A stretch of DNA of 64,000 bases from CATOSK01 sp034423195 (GCA_034423195.1 DAOUIZ010000051.1:61861-125860); one strand, 5' to 3'. Positions 1-8,874 are shown, counted from the first letter of the stretch. The notes: generated from the sequence alone by a model not told the origin. Program-made: numbers and translations.

Positions 1-558
1 GGCCGCAACCTCTTCGACTTCATCCCCGAGCCCGAACTCCGTGAGATGGTCATGGAAGCCAAGCAGTACGGCCTCAGCACCGCCCTATCCGGCCACCTCC
101 GCCTCAGCGACCTTGACGAGCTCGCCCGGATTAACCCCGACATCGTCGGCGTCCGTGGCGCGGTCTGCCGCAGCGGCGAGCGGGAAGCCGCCGTCGCCGC
201 CGAGGCCGTCGCCCACTTCAAGCACGAGCTCGACCTCCGCAAGACCGGCATCATCGACCCCCGCGCCAACGGCAACGGCCACAGCAACGGGATCGCCGCC
301 GCACCCAACGGCTCCCACGCCGGGGGATGGGCCGTCGTCGACGGCCGGGGCAAGAACTGCGCCGGAGTCATCGCCGCTCTCACCCGCCAGATTGACAACG
401 ACGGCCACTCCTTCGTCGAAGCCATCCTCCACGACGCCCTGAACATCTACGACGTCCTCTACTGGGCCGAGCAGGCCGGCCACAAGCTCATCACCCAGCG
501 CCGGGAGGATGGCGGCCTGGTCCGCGTCCTCATCCAACCCGGCGCCAACGGACGCTAA
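1..558 (+). CDS. MfnB-like (5-formylfuran-3-yl)methyl phosphate synthase C-terminus fused to a TusA-like domain (5' partial)
   Basis: The frame is open from base 1, so the start lies outside the window; 185 codons are visible. The first ~80 residues (NLFDFIPEPELREMV..., then GLSTALSGHL, then DIVGVRGAVC) match the C-terminal part of the DUF556/MfnB family, which makes the furan precursor of methanofuran from two triose phosphates in archaea and has homologues in methylotrophic and other bacteria. After a Gly/Asn/His-rich linker (about bases 265-325) comes a TusA/SirA-like sulfur-carrier fold: VVDGRGKNCAGVI, then a terminal hydrophobic-basic strand. The single TusA cysteine is kept (bases 358-360) but the usual CPxP is CAGV. 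The fusion is seen directly; the combined function is unknown. A terminator follows. Confidence 0.72.
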   Translation, partial: GRNLFDFIPEPELREMVMEAKQYGLSTALSGHLRLSDLDELARINPDIVGVRGAVCRSGEREAAVAAEAVAHFKHELDLRKTGIIDPRANGNGHSNGIAAAPNGSHAGGWAVVDGRGKNCAGVIAALTRQIDNDGHSFVEAILHDALNIYDVLYWAEQAGHKLITQRREDGGLVRVLIQPGANGR

Positions 559-590
559 CCCCCGTCCGGCAACCAGGCGGAGCCTTCAAG

Positions 591-618
591 CCCCCGGCCT
601 TCCTTGGCCGGGGGTTAT
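591..618 (+). terminator. Rho-independent-type terminator after the MfnB-like gene
   Basis: Perfect 9-bp GC stem CCCCCGGCC/GGCCGGGGG (591-599 with 606-614) around a 6-base loop, followed by TTATTG. It lies 33 bases after the stop codon at 558. Confidence 0.7.
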
Positions 619-657
619 TGCAAGGTGCGTCCCCACAATCCCGGAGCATTCTCTATA

Positions 658-699
658 CAAGGGGGTCTGGGGGACGAGTCCCCCAGCGCAACCCCGTCC
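658..699 (+). repeat. Dispersed G5/C5 palindromic repeat, copy 1
   Basis: Core GGGGGACGAGTCCCCC preceded by CAAGGGGGTCT and followed a few bases on by CCCCGTCC. The same arrangement recurs at 4681-4722 and 5244-5284, always between genes. It forms a strong hairpin on either strand. Confidence 0.65.
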
Positions 700-713
700 C
701 TCCGCACTCCCCG

Positions 714-743
714 TTGACCCTCTTTTCCACCCCACCCTATAAT
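714..743 (+). promoter_or_regulatory. Sigma-70-type promoter of the coxMSL-like operon
   Basis: -35 TTGACC (714-719), 18-base spacer, perfect -10 TATAAT (738-743), 65 bases before the first operon gene at 808. Confidence 0.65.
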
Positions 744-807
744 TGCGCCACTCTCCCCAGCCACCTACCCCCACTTCCCACCATGCGGGAAGGAAGGCAG
801 AGGCAAT

Positions 808-1731
808 ATGCCCCGTTTCGAATACCTCGAACCCCAGACTCTCGAAGAAGCCCACTCCATGCTCCAGGAACACGGCAGCCGCGCCCGCATCGTCGCCGGC
901 TGCACCGACTTCCTAGTCCGCTGGCGCACCGGCTTCTGGACCCCCGAGTTCGTGGTCAACCTCCTGCACATCCCCGGCCTGAACATGATTCGCTTCGATC
1001 CCACCGATGGACTGCGGATCGGCGCCCTCGTCACCATCCAGGACTTGGAGGACCACCCCGCCGTCCGTGAGCATTACCCAGCCCTCGCCACCGGCGCCAC
1101 CTCCTTCGCCGGAGTCCAGGTCCGCAACCTGGCCACCGTCGGCGGCAACGTCTGCAACGCATCCCCCGCCGGGGATACCCTTCCCGCCCTCTTGGCTTTG
1201 GATACCCAATGCCGCATCAACGGCCCCGCCGGTGAGCGTTGGCTTCCCCTGGATGAACTATTCGCCGGCCCCGGCCGCACCAACCTGCAACCCGCTGAGA
1301 TCCTGACGGAATTCCACCTGCCCGCGCCGCCGCCCAACAGCGGCTCCCTCTACATCAAGCACAGCCCCCGCGGCGCGATGGATATCTCCGCCGTAGGAGT
1401 CGCCTCTTGGGTATCCCTGGAATCTCCCGGCGGTCCCTGCGTTGATGCCAGGATCGCCCTCGGCGCCGTTGCCCCCACCGTGATCCGCGTCCCATCCGCC
1501 GAAGCCGTGCTTCAGGGACAGACTCTCACCTCCGAAATCATCAACGCCGCTGCCGAGGAAGCCCAGCGCGTCGCCACGCCCATCGACGATGTTCGCGCCA
1601 CCGGAAACTACCGCAGGTCCATCGTCGCCGTCCTTACCCGCCGCACTCTCCAGCACGCGGCAGCCATCGCCGGCGGCGCGGATACATCCTTCGCCGCCCA
1701 GCGCCGTCTCGCCATTCAAACTGCTTTCTAA
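808..1731 (+). CDS. FAD-binding medium subunit of a xanthine dehydrogenase/CO dehydrogenase-family molybdenum hydroxylase
   Basis: 307 residues, the normal length for CoxM/XdhB FAD subunits. The FAD-binding signatures are at residues 30-34 (AGCTD, in place of the usual AGGTD) and 110-123 (TVGGNVCNASPAGD). The subunit passes electrons from the 2Fe-2S subunit via FAD to the acceptor. It is first in a three-gene operon with the 2Fe-2S (1791) and molybdopterin (2313) subunits, in the CoxM-S-L order. ATG start, preceded by GGAAGGAAGGCAGAGG. The substrate cannot be read from this subunit; CO is unlikely judging from the large subunit. Confidence 0.92.
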   Translation: MPRFEYLEPQTLEEAHSMLQEHGSRARIVAGCTDFLVRWRTGFWTPEFVVNLLHIPGLNMIRFDPTDGLRIGALVTIQDLEDHPAVREHYPALATGATSFAGVQVRNLATVGGNVCNASPAGDTLPALLALDTQCRINGPAGERWLPLDELFAGPGRTNLQPAEILTEFHLPAPPPNSGSLYIKHSPRGAMDISAVGVASWVSLESPGGPCVDARIALGAVAPTVIRVPSAEAVLQGQTLTSEIINAAAEEAQRVATPIDDVRATGNYRRSIVAVLTRRTLQHAAAIAGGADTSFAAQRRLAIQTAF

Positions 1732-1790
1732 ACTACTCCCACTGACCCACTCCCACCGTTCCTGCCCTCGCGTGGCATAAGGAGACCGGA

Positions 1791-2264
1791 ATGAAGAAGC
1801 CCCTTCAGTTGACCGTCAACGGAGAACTCCGCCAGATCTTCGTCGAAACTTACTATTCCCTCCTCGACACCCTCCGCGATGAGCTGCATCTCACCGGCGT
1901 CAAGAAGGGATGCGACGAAGGGGACTGCGGGGCCTGCACCGTATTCCTCAACGGCAAGCCCGTGACCTCCTGCATGGTTCTCGCCCACAACGCCCACGAC
2001 TCCAGCGTCACCACCATCGAGGGCCTGGGCTCGGTGGATTCCCTCCACCCCGTCCAGCAGGCCTTCGTCGACTACGGCGGCCTCCAGTGCGGCTTCTGCA
2101 TCCCCGGCCTCATAATGTCAGGAGCGGCCCTCCTGGACCGCAACCCCGATCCCACCGAAGAGGAAGTCCGCATCGCCATCGGAGGCAACCTCTGCCGCTG
2201 CACCGGATACTCCAAGGTGGTCCAGGCGATCCTCGCCGCCGCCGAAACCGCCCGTTCCCGCTGA
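1791..2264 (+). CDS. 2Fe-2S small subunit of a molybdenum hydroxylase (CoxS/XdhC-like)
   Basis: 157 residues with the two diagnostic [2Fe-2S] sites: a plant-ferredoxin-type cluster with Cys41, Cys46, Cys49 and Cys61 (GCDEGDCGAC...SC), and the helical cluster with Cys100, Cys103, Cys135 and Cys137 (QCGFC...LCRCTGY). It carries electrons from the molybdenum centre to the FAD subunit. SD GGAGA lies 8 bases before the ATG. It sits between the FAD and Mo subunit genes with short spacers, so the three are one transcript. Confidence 0.95.
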   Translation: MKKPLQLTVNGELRQIFVETYYSLLDTLRDELHLTGVKKGCDEGDCGACTVFLNGKPVTSCMVLAHNAHDSSVTTIEGLGSVDSLHPVQQAFVDYGGLQCGFCIPGLIMSGAALLDRNPDPTEEEVRIAIGGNLCRCTGYSKVVQAILAAAETARSR

Positions 2265-2312
2265 CCCGAAACCCGGCGTCATCCCCAACCCTACCCGCCA
2301 AAGGAGACCGCG

Positions 2313-4595
2313 ATGGTTGAGTTCAAAGTCCTCGAGCAGAATCACCCCCGCGTCGACGGATTGGACAAGGTGACCGGCCGGGCCACCTACGCCGCCGACG
2401 TCTACCTCCCGGGGATGGCCTGGTGCAAGCTCGCCACCAGCACCCGGTCCCACGCCCGCATCGTCAGCATCGACGTTTCCCGGGCCCGCGAGCTACCCGG
2501 CGTCTACGCCGTCATCACTGGCTCTGACTTCCCCGACATCCACTTCGGCTCCGGCGGCCTCAAGGACCGCTACGTCATGGCCCGCGACGAGGTCTACTAC
2601 GTCGGCGAACCCATCGCCGCCGTCGCCGCCGTCGACGAGATGACCGCCCAGGAAGCCGTCGACCTCATCCAGGTCGAATACGAGGACCTGCCCGTGGTGG
2701 TCGATGTCCTTGACGCCCTCCGGGAAGGTTCCTCCACCGTCCATCCCGACCTCCCCGACTTCGAGGGATTCGGGTTCGCCCTCGGCGGAGAGAACGTCTG
2801 CACCCTCCTCGACGCCGACCGGGGCGACGTGGACGCCGCCTTCCAGCAGGCCGACCTCGTCATCGAGGACACCTTCCGCAGCCAGGGCATCAACCAGGGC
2901 TTCCTTGAACCGATGGCCTGTGTCGCCGGTGTCGAAGCCAACGGCCGCCTCACCGTCTGGGCCTCGACCCAGGGCCCCTACCAGGTCCGCGCCCAACTGG
3001 CTTCCGTGTTGGATATGCCCCTCTCCAACATCCGGGTCATCCCCATGGAGCTGGGCGGCGGCTTCGGCGCCAAGCTGCGTCTTGCCTTCGAAGCCTACCC
3101 CGCCCTGCTGTCCATGAAGACCGGACGCCCGGTCAAGCTGGTCAACACCCGCGAGGAGGTCTTCACCCTCAACGGTCCCCGCCTTCCCGTCGCCAACTAC
3201 ATCCGCTCCGGCGTCAACAGCGACGGAAAGATAATCGCCCGGGAAGCCTTCAGCGTCTTCGATGTCGGCGCCTACCTCGGCGCCGGCCCCAACTCCGGCG
3301 TCGGCCACGGATTGGGCGCCTACAACGTCCCCAACTTCCGTCTCCGCTCCTACGGCGTCTACACCAACAAGGTCTACGTCGGCTCCTACCGCGCCTCCGG
3401 CGTCGCCGACATGACCTTCGCCGTCGAGTCCCACACCGACAACATCGCCCACAAGCTCGGCATGGACCCGGTCGAGTTCCGACGGATCAACTGCCTCCGG
3501 GAAGGCGACACCGCCGTCAACGGCTCCGCCATGCCCCGCAACGGCCTCCAGGAATGTCTCGACGCCCTCAAGGAGCGCCTTGACCTGCCGAAGAAGCTTG
3601 GCCAGCGCCGCGGTGTCGGCGTGGCCCTATGCGAGTGGCGCAGCGGCAGCGGCCCCTCCACGGCCTCGATAAGCGTCAACGAGGACGGTACCGTCAGCCT
3701 CCTCACCGGCTCGGTGGACATCTCCGGCAGCGACACCTCCCTGGCCGCCATCGCAGCCGAGACCCTCGGATTGCCCATGGAGCGCGTGATCGTCGCCAAG
3801 CGCGATACCGACCTCGCCCCCTTCACCGGCCCCAGCGGCGGCAGCCGCATCGTTTACAGCCAGGGAACCGCCGTCCAGCGCGCCGCCGAGGATGCCCGGG
3901 ACAAGCTCATCGCCATCGCCGCCGACCGCTTCGGCGTCCCCGCCGATGCCCTCGCCTGCGAGGACGGAGCGGTGTTCGTCCAGGACAACCCGCCCCAGAA
4001 GCTGACCATCAGCCAGCTTGCCTCCATGAGTCTCAACTCCCGCGGCGGACCCATCATCGGCACCGCCTCCCTCTCCACCATGCCCTTCACCCCGGTTTAC
4101 AGCGCCCACGGCGCCGAGGTCCTCGTGGATGAGGACACCGGCCAGGTCCGCGTCACCCGCTACGTTCAGGCCCAGGACGTCGGCACCGCCATCAACCCCA
4201 TGGCCGTCGAAGGACAACTCGACGGCGGAGCCGTCCAGGGCATCGGCCGCGCCCTCACCGAGGATATGCTCTTCGACCCCGAGACCGGCGCGGTGCGCAA
4301 TCCCTCCTTTGCCACCTACCTCATGCCGCTCGCTGTGGACCTTCCTGACATCGAGAACGTCCTCATCCGCGTCCCGGCTGAAGACGGTCCCTTCGGCGCC
4401 CGCGCCGTCGCCGAACCCCCCGGATTCGGGGCTCCCGCCGCCATCGCCAACGCCATCTACGACGCCGTCGGAGTCCGAATCAACGAAATGCCCCTGTCCG
4501 CCGAGCGCGTCCTCGCCGCCCTCCAGGGCCAGCCTGCCGCTGAAATCCCCATGGACGTGCAGGCTCTCAAGGAAGCCGAAGGACTCACCCCATAG
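2313..4595 (+). CDS. Molybdopterin-binding large subunit of a xanthine dehydrogenase/aldehyde oxidase-family hydroxylase
   Basis: 760 residues, full length for CoxL/XdhA-type Mo subunits. It shows the N-terminal 'hammerhead' a/b domain (VTGRATYAADV..., LPGVYAVITG), the GGGFGAK molybdopterin motif, and the conserved catalytic Glu at residue 701 (VAEPPGFGAP...ANAIYDAVG). The loop that distinguishes true CO dehydrogenases (AYxCSFR in form I, AYRGAGR in form II) reads GSYRASGV at residues 357-364, with no Cys, so this is neither form and is more likely an aldehyde, purine or other heterocycle hydroxylase. Last gene of the operon; a terminator follows at 4628. Confidence 0.92.
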   Translation: MVEFKVLEQNHPRVDGLDKVTGRATYAADVYLPGMAWCKLATSTRSHARIVSIDVSRARELPGVYAVITGSDFPDIHFGSGGLKDRYVMARDEVYYVGEPIAAVAAVDEMTAQEAVDLIQVEYEDLPVVVDVLDALREGSSTVHPDLPDFEGFGFALGGENVCTLLDADRGDVDAAFQQADLVIEDTFRSQGINQGFLEPMACVAGVEANGRLTVWASTQGPYQVRAQLASVLDMPLSNIRVIPMELGGGFGAKLRLAFEAYPALLSMKTGRPVKLVNTREEVFTLNGPRLPVANYIRSGVNSDGKIIAREAFSVFDVGAYLGAGPNSGVGHGLGAYNVPNFRLRSYGVYTNKVYVGSYRASGVADMTFAVESHTDNIAHKLGMDPVEFRRINCLREGDTAVNGSAMPRNGLQECLDALKERLDLPKKLGQRRGVGVALCEWRSGSGPSTASISVNEDGTVSLLTGSVDISGSDTSLAAIAAETLGLPMERVIVAKRDTDLAPFTGPSGGSRIVYSQGTAVQRAAEDARDKLIAIAADRFGVPADALACEDGAVFVQDNPPQKLTISQLASMSLNSRGGPIIGTASLSTMPFTPVYSAHGAEVLVDEDTGQVRVTRYVQAQDVGTAINPMAVEGQLDGGAVQGIGRALTEDMLFDPETGAVRNPSFATYLMPLAVDLPDIENVLIRVPAEDGPFGARAVAEPPGFGAPAAIANAIYDAVGVRINEMPLSAERVLAALQGQPAAEIPMDVQALKEAEGLTP

Positions 4596-4627
4596 CTTGT
4601 CCTTGGACAACCGGCTCCCGTCAATAC

Positions 4628-4656
4628 AGGCCCGGTGTTTGTGCCGGGCCTCGTAG
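4628..4656 (+). terminator. Terminator hairpin after the molybdenum hydroxylase operon
   Basis: 8-bp perfect stem AGGCCCGG/CCGGGCCT (4628-4635 with 4644-4651), loop TGTTTGTG, 33 bases after the stop codon. There is no long T tract. Confidence 0.6.
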
Positions 4657-4680
4657 TTCCCCGGCAAGACCTGCCCGAAT

Positions 4681-4722
4681 CCAGGGGGTTCGGGGGATGA
4701 ATCCCCCGACGGACCCGGTCCT
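4681..4722 (+). repeat. Dispersed G5/C5 palindromic repeat, copy 2
   Basis: CAGGGGGTTCGGGGGATGA followed by ATCCCCCGACGG; same layout as copies at 658 and 5244. It lies between convergent genes, beside the stop of the PPOX gene. Confidence 0.65.
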
Positions 4723-4733
4723 TGCCCCTCAGC

Positions 4734-5153
4734 TCACGCCGCCGTTCCATAAACCCTGCGTGGAACCACAATCACCGCCGACCGCCTGTCCTCCACCATC
4801 GCCGCGTCGTATTCGTCCCAGTTCGGATGCTCCTCTCCGGACGCCGTCCGGTAAACGTCCCTCAGCACGTCCCGGTACTCCTCGGCGGATGCGTTGTCCT
4901 GGGAAACAATCTCCGCCGATCCTTCCAGCACCACGAACCCCCACCAGCTCTCGTTGGATACCAGCAGCGAGCAGCGCGGGTCCCGGTGCAGGTTTACCAG
5001 CTTGGCCCGGTCGGCCGTCGTCGTAAACGCCACTCCCTCCCGGTACGGCCCGCAGCTGACGATGCTCATCTGCGCCGCCCCGTTCCGACGGAACGTCGTC
5101 AACACCCCCCGGTGCGTCTGTCCCAGAAACTCCCTCACCCTGTCGGTCAACAT
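4734..5153 (-). CDS. PPOX-class (pyridoxamine 5'-phosphate oxidase-like) flavin protein
   Basis: 139 residues from the ATG at 5153, chosen because GGAGG stands 8 bases upstream; two upstream starts lack this. The sequence shows the split-barrel FMN-binding pattern of F420/FMN-dependent PPOX proteins: LGQTHRGVLTTFRRNG, MSIVSCGPY, VAFTTTADRAKLVNLHRDPR and a WWGFVVLEGSAEIV strand. Family members bind FMN, F420 or haem and reduce small molecules; the substrate cannot be told here. It is a single gene flanked by two copies of the G5/C5 repeat. Confidence 0.82.
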   Translation of the reverse strand: MLTDRVREFLGQTHRGVLTTFRRNGAAQMSIVSCGPYREGVAFTTTADRAKLVNLHRDPRCSLLVSNESWWGFVVLEGSAEIVSQDNASAEEYRDVLRDVYRTASGEEHPNWDEYDAAMVEDRRSAVIVVPRRVYGTAA

Positions 5154-5243
5154 AAACCTATCCTCCATCCTGCGTGCTGTCTCCCCGCCGTGTCTATCGT
5201 GAACCCCGGCAGACCTCGGAACACCATGTCGGACCCACAATTT

Positions 5244-5284
5244 CAGGGGGTTTGGGGGATGGAATCCCCCAAAGGGCCCCGTCC
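5244..5284 (+). repeat. Dispersed G5/C5 palindromic repeat, copy 3
   Basis: CAGGGGGTTTGGGGGATGG followed by AATCCCCCAAAGGGCCCCGTCC. It is closest to copy 2 and lies between the PPOX gene and the end of sbcC. Confidence 0.65.
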
Positions 5285-5316
5285 CCCGCTCTCAAACCTG
5301 CCGCGCCATCCCCGCC

Positions 5317-7902
5317 CTAGCTCAGGGAGAACGTCGAACCATCCTCATCCTTCTGGACTTCAATCCGCACCGGAAACATATCCTTCAGATCGTCCAGGTG
5401 GGTGATGACGATGATTTTGTCGAACTCGTCCTGTATCGCGCTGATAACGTCCAGGATGCGTTCCCGTCCCGACCCGTCCTGCGTCCCGAACCCTTCGTCA
5501 ATGAACAGCGTCGGCAGCGGCGCCCCCATCCGTTGCGCCAGCACCTTGGATAGCGCAATCCGCAGCGCCAGGTTCACCCGGAACGCCTCACCGCCGCTGT
5601 ACATCTCGTAGCTGCGGGGCCCCAGCTCATCGCTGACGTTTATCTCCAGCGTCTCTATCGCTTCCCCCCGTCCGCTGCGCCGTTCCCTCTGCGTCTCCAG
5701 CTTCACGTGCATCCGGTTGTCCGTCATCCGCCCCAGGAGCAGGTTGGCCTCCTCCTCCAGCCGGGGAACCACAGTTTCTATCAGCATCGCCTGGACGCCC
5801 TGCCTCCCGAACGCAGTCACCAGCTCCTGGAAGATGCTCTGCTCCTTCTCGTGCTCCCTCAACCGCCCCGAGTGCTGCTCCACGTCCCTCTGGACCTCAG
5901 CCAGCCTCTGCACCTGTCCCTCCAGGTAGCCCTTGCGGGCCTGGTAGGATGCCCGTTCCCCGTCCCGTGCCGCCGCTTCCTGCTGGGCTTCCTCCAGGCG
6001 GCGTTCCAACCCCGGGAATCCCTCCAGGGATGCCTCAATGGCGCTCACCCGGGCCTCCAATTCTGCCAGTTCGTCCTTCCGGCGGCCCAGCAACTCCCGT
6101 GTCCGGTCCAGCGCCTCCTGTTCATCGGGAAGCCGCTCCAGGGCCAGCGCCAGTTCCCGCGACCGCGCTTCAAACCCCTGCAGTTCCTGGATTTCCTGGT
6201 AACTGTTTCGCCAGTCGGATTCCCGGTACGGCACCTCCCTCAGCCGCCCTTCCACTTTGTCCAGTTCCCCCATCTCCACAACAGCGAACCCTCCCGACTC
6301 CAACTCGGCCCTGCCCCGCGCCAGCTGTGGCTTCAACCTCCCCACTTCCTCCTGGGCTGCGTGGGATTCGGCCAGTTGCCGCTCCAGGTCCTGCAGCCCC
6401 AGCTGGGCATCCCGCCTTTTCTTCTCCAGGGCCAACTCCCGGACCGGCAGCGCCTTCTCCACTTCTTCCTGCTCCCCCTCCAGCCCCCTTAGCCTGGATC
6501 GGGCAGCCCGGAACATTTCCCTCAGCTCTTCAACTTGAGACTCGTACTGGCTTGCCAACCGTCCGCACCCGTCCATCCCCAGCGGCGTTCCGCACAACGG
6601 GCAGACCGCCCCCTCCTCCGTGGGTTGCGCCAGAAGGTCCAGCTTGCCGCGAATCTCCTTCCCTTCTCTTTCATAGTGTTCCACCAGTCCCCTGGTTTCG
6701 CCGATTTGCGTCGCCAGCCCCCGTTGCCGCTCCCTCTCTAGCGCTATCCCCTGGTCCTCCTTTGCTAGGGACGCCAGCTCCCTCCGCCGCTCCTCTGCGG
6801 CTGCCGCCAGCTCGTGTTCCCCCGACGCCTTCGGGACTAATTCCTCGTCGATTCGCCGCGCCAACTGCGCCAGCTCTCCCTCCGCTTGGACTCGCTTCAA
6901 GGCGATCTCCTGCGTTAGCTCCTCCTTCCTCTTGTTCAAGGCCTCGTAGATGCCCCTCAGCTCTTCCAGTGCCCGGAATCGTTCCTGCGCTTCCCGGAGA
7001 CGCTTCAACCCATCGTTGATTTCGTCGGCCTTCTCGGCGATAACCCGGGATTCCCTCAACCGCCGCTCCATGCCGGAAACCTGGGATTCCAACTGGCGGA
7101 TTTCCAGGTTTGCCCCGCCCAGGTTCCTGCGCAGATCGTCAAGTTCGGCTTGCCGTCTCAGGCCCGCATCAACGGCCTTCCTGGCTTCCTCCTCGGCTCT
7201 CCTGGCCGCGCCCAGCCTGGCTTCCACGTTTTCCAGCTGCCTTGCCGCCAGCTCCAGCTCCGATGCCGGGTCTCCTATCTGCTCAATCTGGGACCGGCCC
7301 TGTTCCACCAGGGCGGCGCTCTGAGCTGTCCCCACTCGCGCCCCTTCCAGCCTTCTCCGGGCCCGTTCCTGGTAGGTATCGTAGGCTTGCAGGTCCAACA
7401 GCGATGCCAGGACTGCTTTCCGTTCCGCCGGCGTCTTGCTCGTGAACTCGTCCGCCCGCCCCTGCATCAGGAACGCCGAGTTTATGAACGTCTCGTAGTC
7501 CATCCCCGCCAGTTGCTCGATTTTGGCCTGCGTCTCCCGGACCGTGTTCCCGCCAACGGGTTGGGCGTCCCCCCCGTTCAGCGACTGCAATTGCAGGTCC
7601 GTTGCCCCCGGACGGTTCCGTCCCCTCGCCCGGGAATGGCTCCGGATCACCCGGAACAGGTCGCCCCGGGACAGGAACTCCAGCTCTACACGCGCTTCGG
7701 GAGCGCCATAGTTGATCAGCTCGTCCTGTGTGCGTCCTCGCGCCTTCCCCCACAGGCACCAGGTAATGGCATCCAGCAGCGCCGACTTCCCGTGCCCATT
7801 GTTCCCGCACAGGCAGGCCACGTGAACGCCTGTCAGGTCCAGCGTCGGAGCGCCCTCCCGGTAGGACAGGAAGTTCTTTACGGATAGCTTCACGGGGATC
7901 AT
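5317..7902 (-). CDS. sbcC: Exonuclease SbcC / Rad50-type SMC-like ATPase
   Basis: 861 residues. Walker A GNNGHGKS at residues 33-40, two long coiled-coil arms (charged Glu/Arg/Leu-rich), a Rad50 zinc hook CPLC near residue 433 between the arms, an ABC signature SGGEAF near 768 and Walker B TLFIDEGFG near 800, then ITHLDDL. With SbcD it forms the Mre11-Rad50-like nuclease that opens hairpins and processes DNA ends. Unlike most bacteria the gene is not beside sbcD; the best SbcD candidate is at 32317-33546, same strand, 24 kb away. ATG start; the gene is divergent from the ABC exporter at 8102. Confidence 0.93.
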   Translation of the reverse strand: MIPVKLSVKNFLSYREGAPTLDLTGVHVACLCGNNGHGKSALLDAITWCLWGKARGRTQDELINYGAPEARVELEFLSRGDLFRVIRSHSRARGRNRPGATDLQLQSLNGGDAQPVGGNTVRETQAKIEQLAGMDYETFINSAFLMQGRADEFTSKTPAERKAVLASLLDLQAYDTYQERARRRLEGARVGTAQSAALVEQGRSQIEQIGDPASELELAARQLENVEARLGAARRAEEEARKAVDAGLRRQAELDDLRRNLGGANLEIRQLESQVSGMERRLRESRVIAEKADEINDGLKRLREAQERFRALEELRGIYEALNKRKEELTQEIALKRVQAEGELAQLARRIDEELVPKASGEHELAAAAEERRRELASLAKEDQGIALERERQRGLATQIGETRGLVEHYEREGKEIRGKLDLLAQPTEEGAVCPLCGTPLGMDGCGRLASQYESQVEELREMFRAARSRLRGLEGEQEEVEKALPVRELALEKKRRDAQLGLQDLERQLAESHAAQEEVGRLKPQLARGRAELESGGFAVVEMGELDKVEGRLREVPYRESDWRNSYQEIQELQGFEARSRELALALERLPDEQEALDRTRELLGRRKDELAELEARVSAIEASLEGFPGLERRLEEAQQEAAARDGERASYQARKGYLEGQVQRLAEVQRDVEQHSGRLREHEKEQSIFQELVTAFGRQGVQAMLIETVVPRLEEEANLLLGRMTDNRMHVKLETQRERRSGRGEAIETLEINVSDELGPRSYEMYSGGEAFRVNLALRIALSKVLAQRMGAPLPTLFIDEGFGTQDGSGRERILDVISAIQDEFDKIIVITHLDDLKDMFPVRIEVQKDEDGSTFSLS

Positions 7903-8101
7903 CGTCAGGTCTCCCGAACGCGGTGGCTTCGGCCCGTCATCTCTGAAATTCTAACACCCCGCTTTCCCGCCGCCGCTGCAGCGTCCCGAACCTGCCCTGA
8001 ACATGGTAAACTCCGGGTAGTCGGCTTCGAATAATCGAAAGCTGGTGCCGCTTTATGCAGTCCCCCAGCAGAAATTCTTGGCCGAACCGTCCAGCATAAC
8101 G

Positions 8102-8872
8102 ATGGAAACCGCCGCAATTCCCATCATTGAAGCCGCCGACCTCCGCAAGACCTACGGCTCCCACCCGGCCGTGGACGGTGTCTCCTTCCACGTCCTACCC
8201 GGGGAAGTTTTCGGCATCCTCGGCCCCAACGGAGCCGGAAAGACCACCACCATCGAAATCCTGGAAGGAATGCGCCGTCCCGATAGCGGGACCGCTTTCG
8301 TCAACGGCATCAACGTTGTCGATGACCCCCGCGGCGTCAAGTCCGTCATCGGAATCCAGCTCCAGTCCTCCGCCTTTTTCGACAAGCTTTCCCTTGCCGA
8401 AATTCTCTCCGTCTTTGCCTCCTTCTTCCGTCGCCGCGTTCAGCCGGCGGACATCCTCGCCCAGGTTGAAATGGAAGAACGCGCCAGGGCACGGTACAAG
8501 GACCTGTCTGGAGGCCAGAAGCAGCGTTTTTCCATCGCTGCCGCCCTCGTCAACGACCCGCCCATCCTTTTCCTCGACGAACCCACCACCGGCCTCGACC
8601 CCCAGTCCCGCCATCACTTGTGGGAGCTCGTCCAGAAATTCCAGTCTCTGGGCAAGACCATCCTTTTGACCACTCACTACATGGAAGAAGCGGAGGAACT
8701 CTGCGACCGCGTCGCCATCATGGACCACGGTGAAATCGTCGCCCTGGACAACCCCGGCTCCCTCGTCGATGACCTCCTGGACCGTGGCTTCACCAAGCCT
8801 CACGTCGAACGCCAGGCCAACCTCGAAGACGTATTCCTTGACCTCACCGGCCGGCAGTTGCGGGACGGCTGA
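8102..8872 (+). CDS. ABC transporter ATP-binding protein (ABC-2 exporter type)
   Basis: 256 residues from the ATG at 8102 (ATP-binding domain LRKTYGSHPAVDGVSF begins ~14 residues in; an upstream GTG at 8045 would add 19 unconserved residues). Walker A GPNGAGKTT at 41-49, signature LSGGQKQR near 134, Walker B ILFLDEPTTGLDP near 157 and the switch His in TTHYMEEAEELC. This is the CcmA/NodI-like subfamily that energises ABC-2 exporters of drugs, lipids or polysaccharide. The permease gene begins 2 bases after its stop, so the two are translationally linked. Confidence 0.94.
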   Translation: METAAIPIIEAADLRKTYGSHPAVDGVSFHVLPGEVFGILGPNGAGKTTTIEILEGMRRPDSGTAFVNGINVVDDPRGVKSVIGIQLQSSAFFDKLSLAEILSVFASFFRRRVQPADILAQVEMEERARARYKDLSGGQKQRFSIAAALVNDPPILFLDEPTTGLDPQSRHHLWELVQKFQSLGKTILLTTHYMEEAEELCDRVAIMDHGEIVALDNPGSLVDDLLDRGFTKPHVERQANLEDVFLDLTGRQLRDG

Positions 8873-8874
8873 CT

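Noticed and set aside
3627..4667. 346-codon minus-strand frame opposite the molybdenum hydroxylase gene
   Set aside because: Antisense frame in high-GC DNA; composition is Gly/Ala/Asp repeats with no recognisable fold, while the plus frame is a full-length known family.
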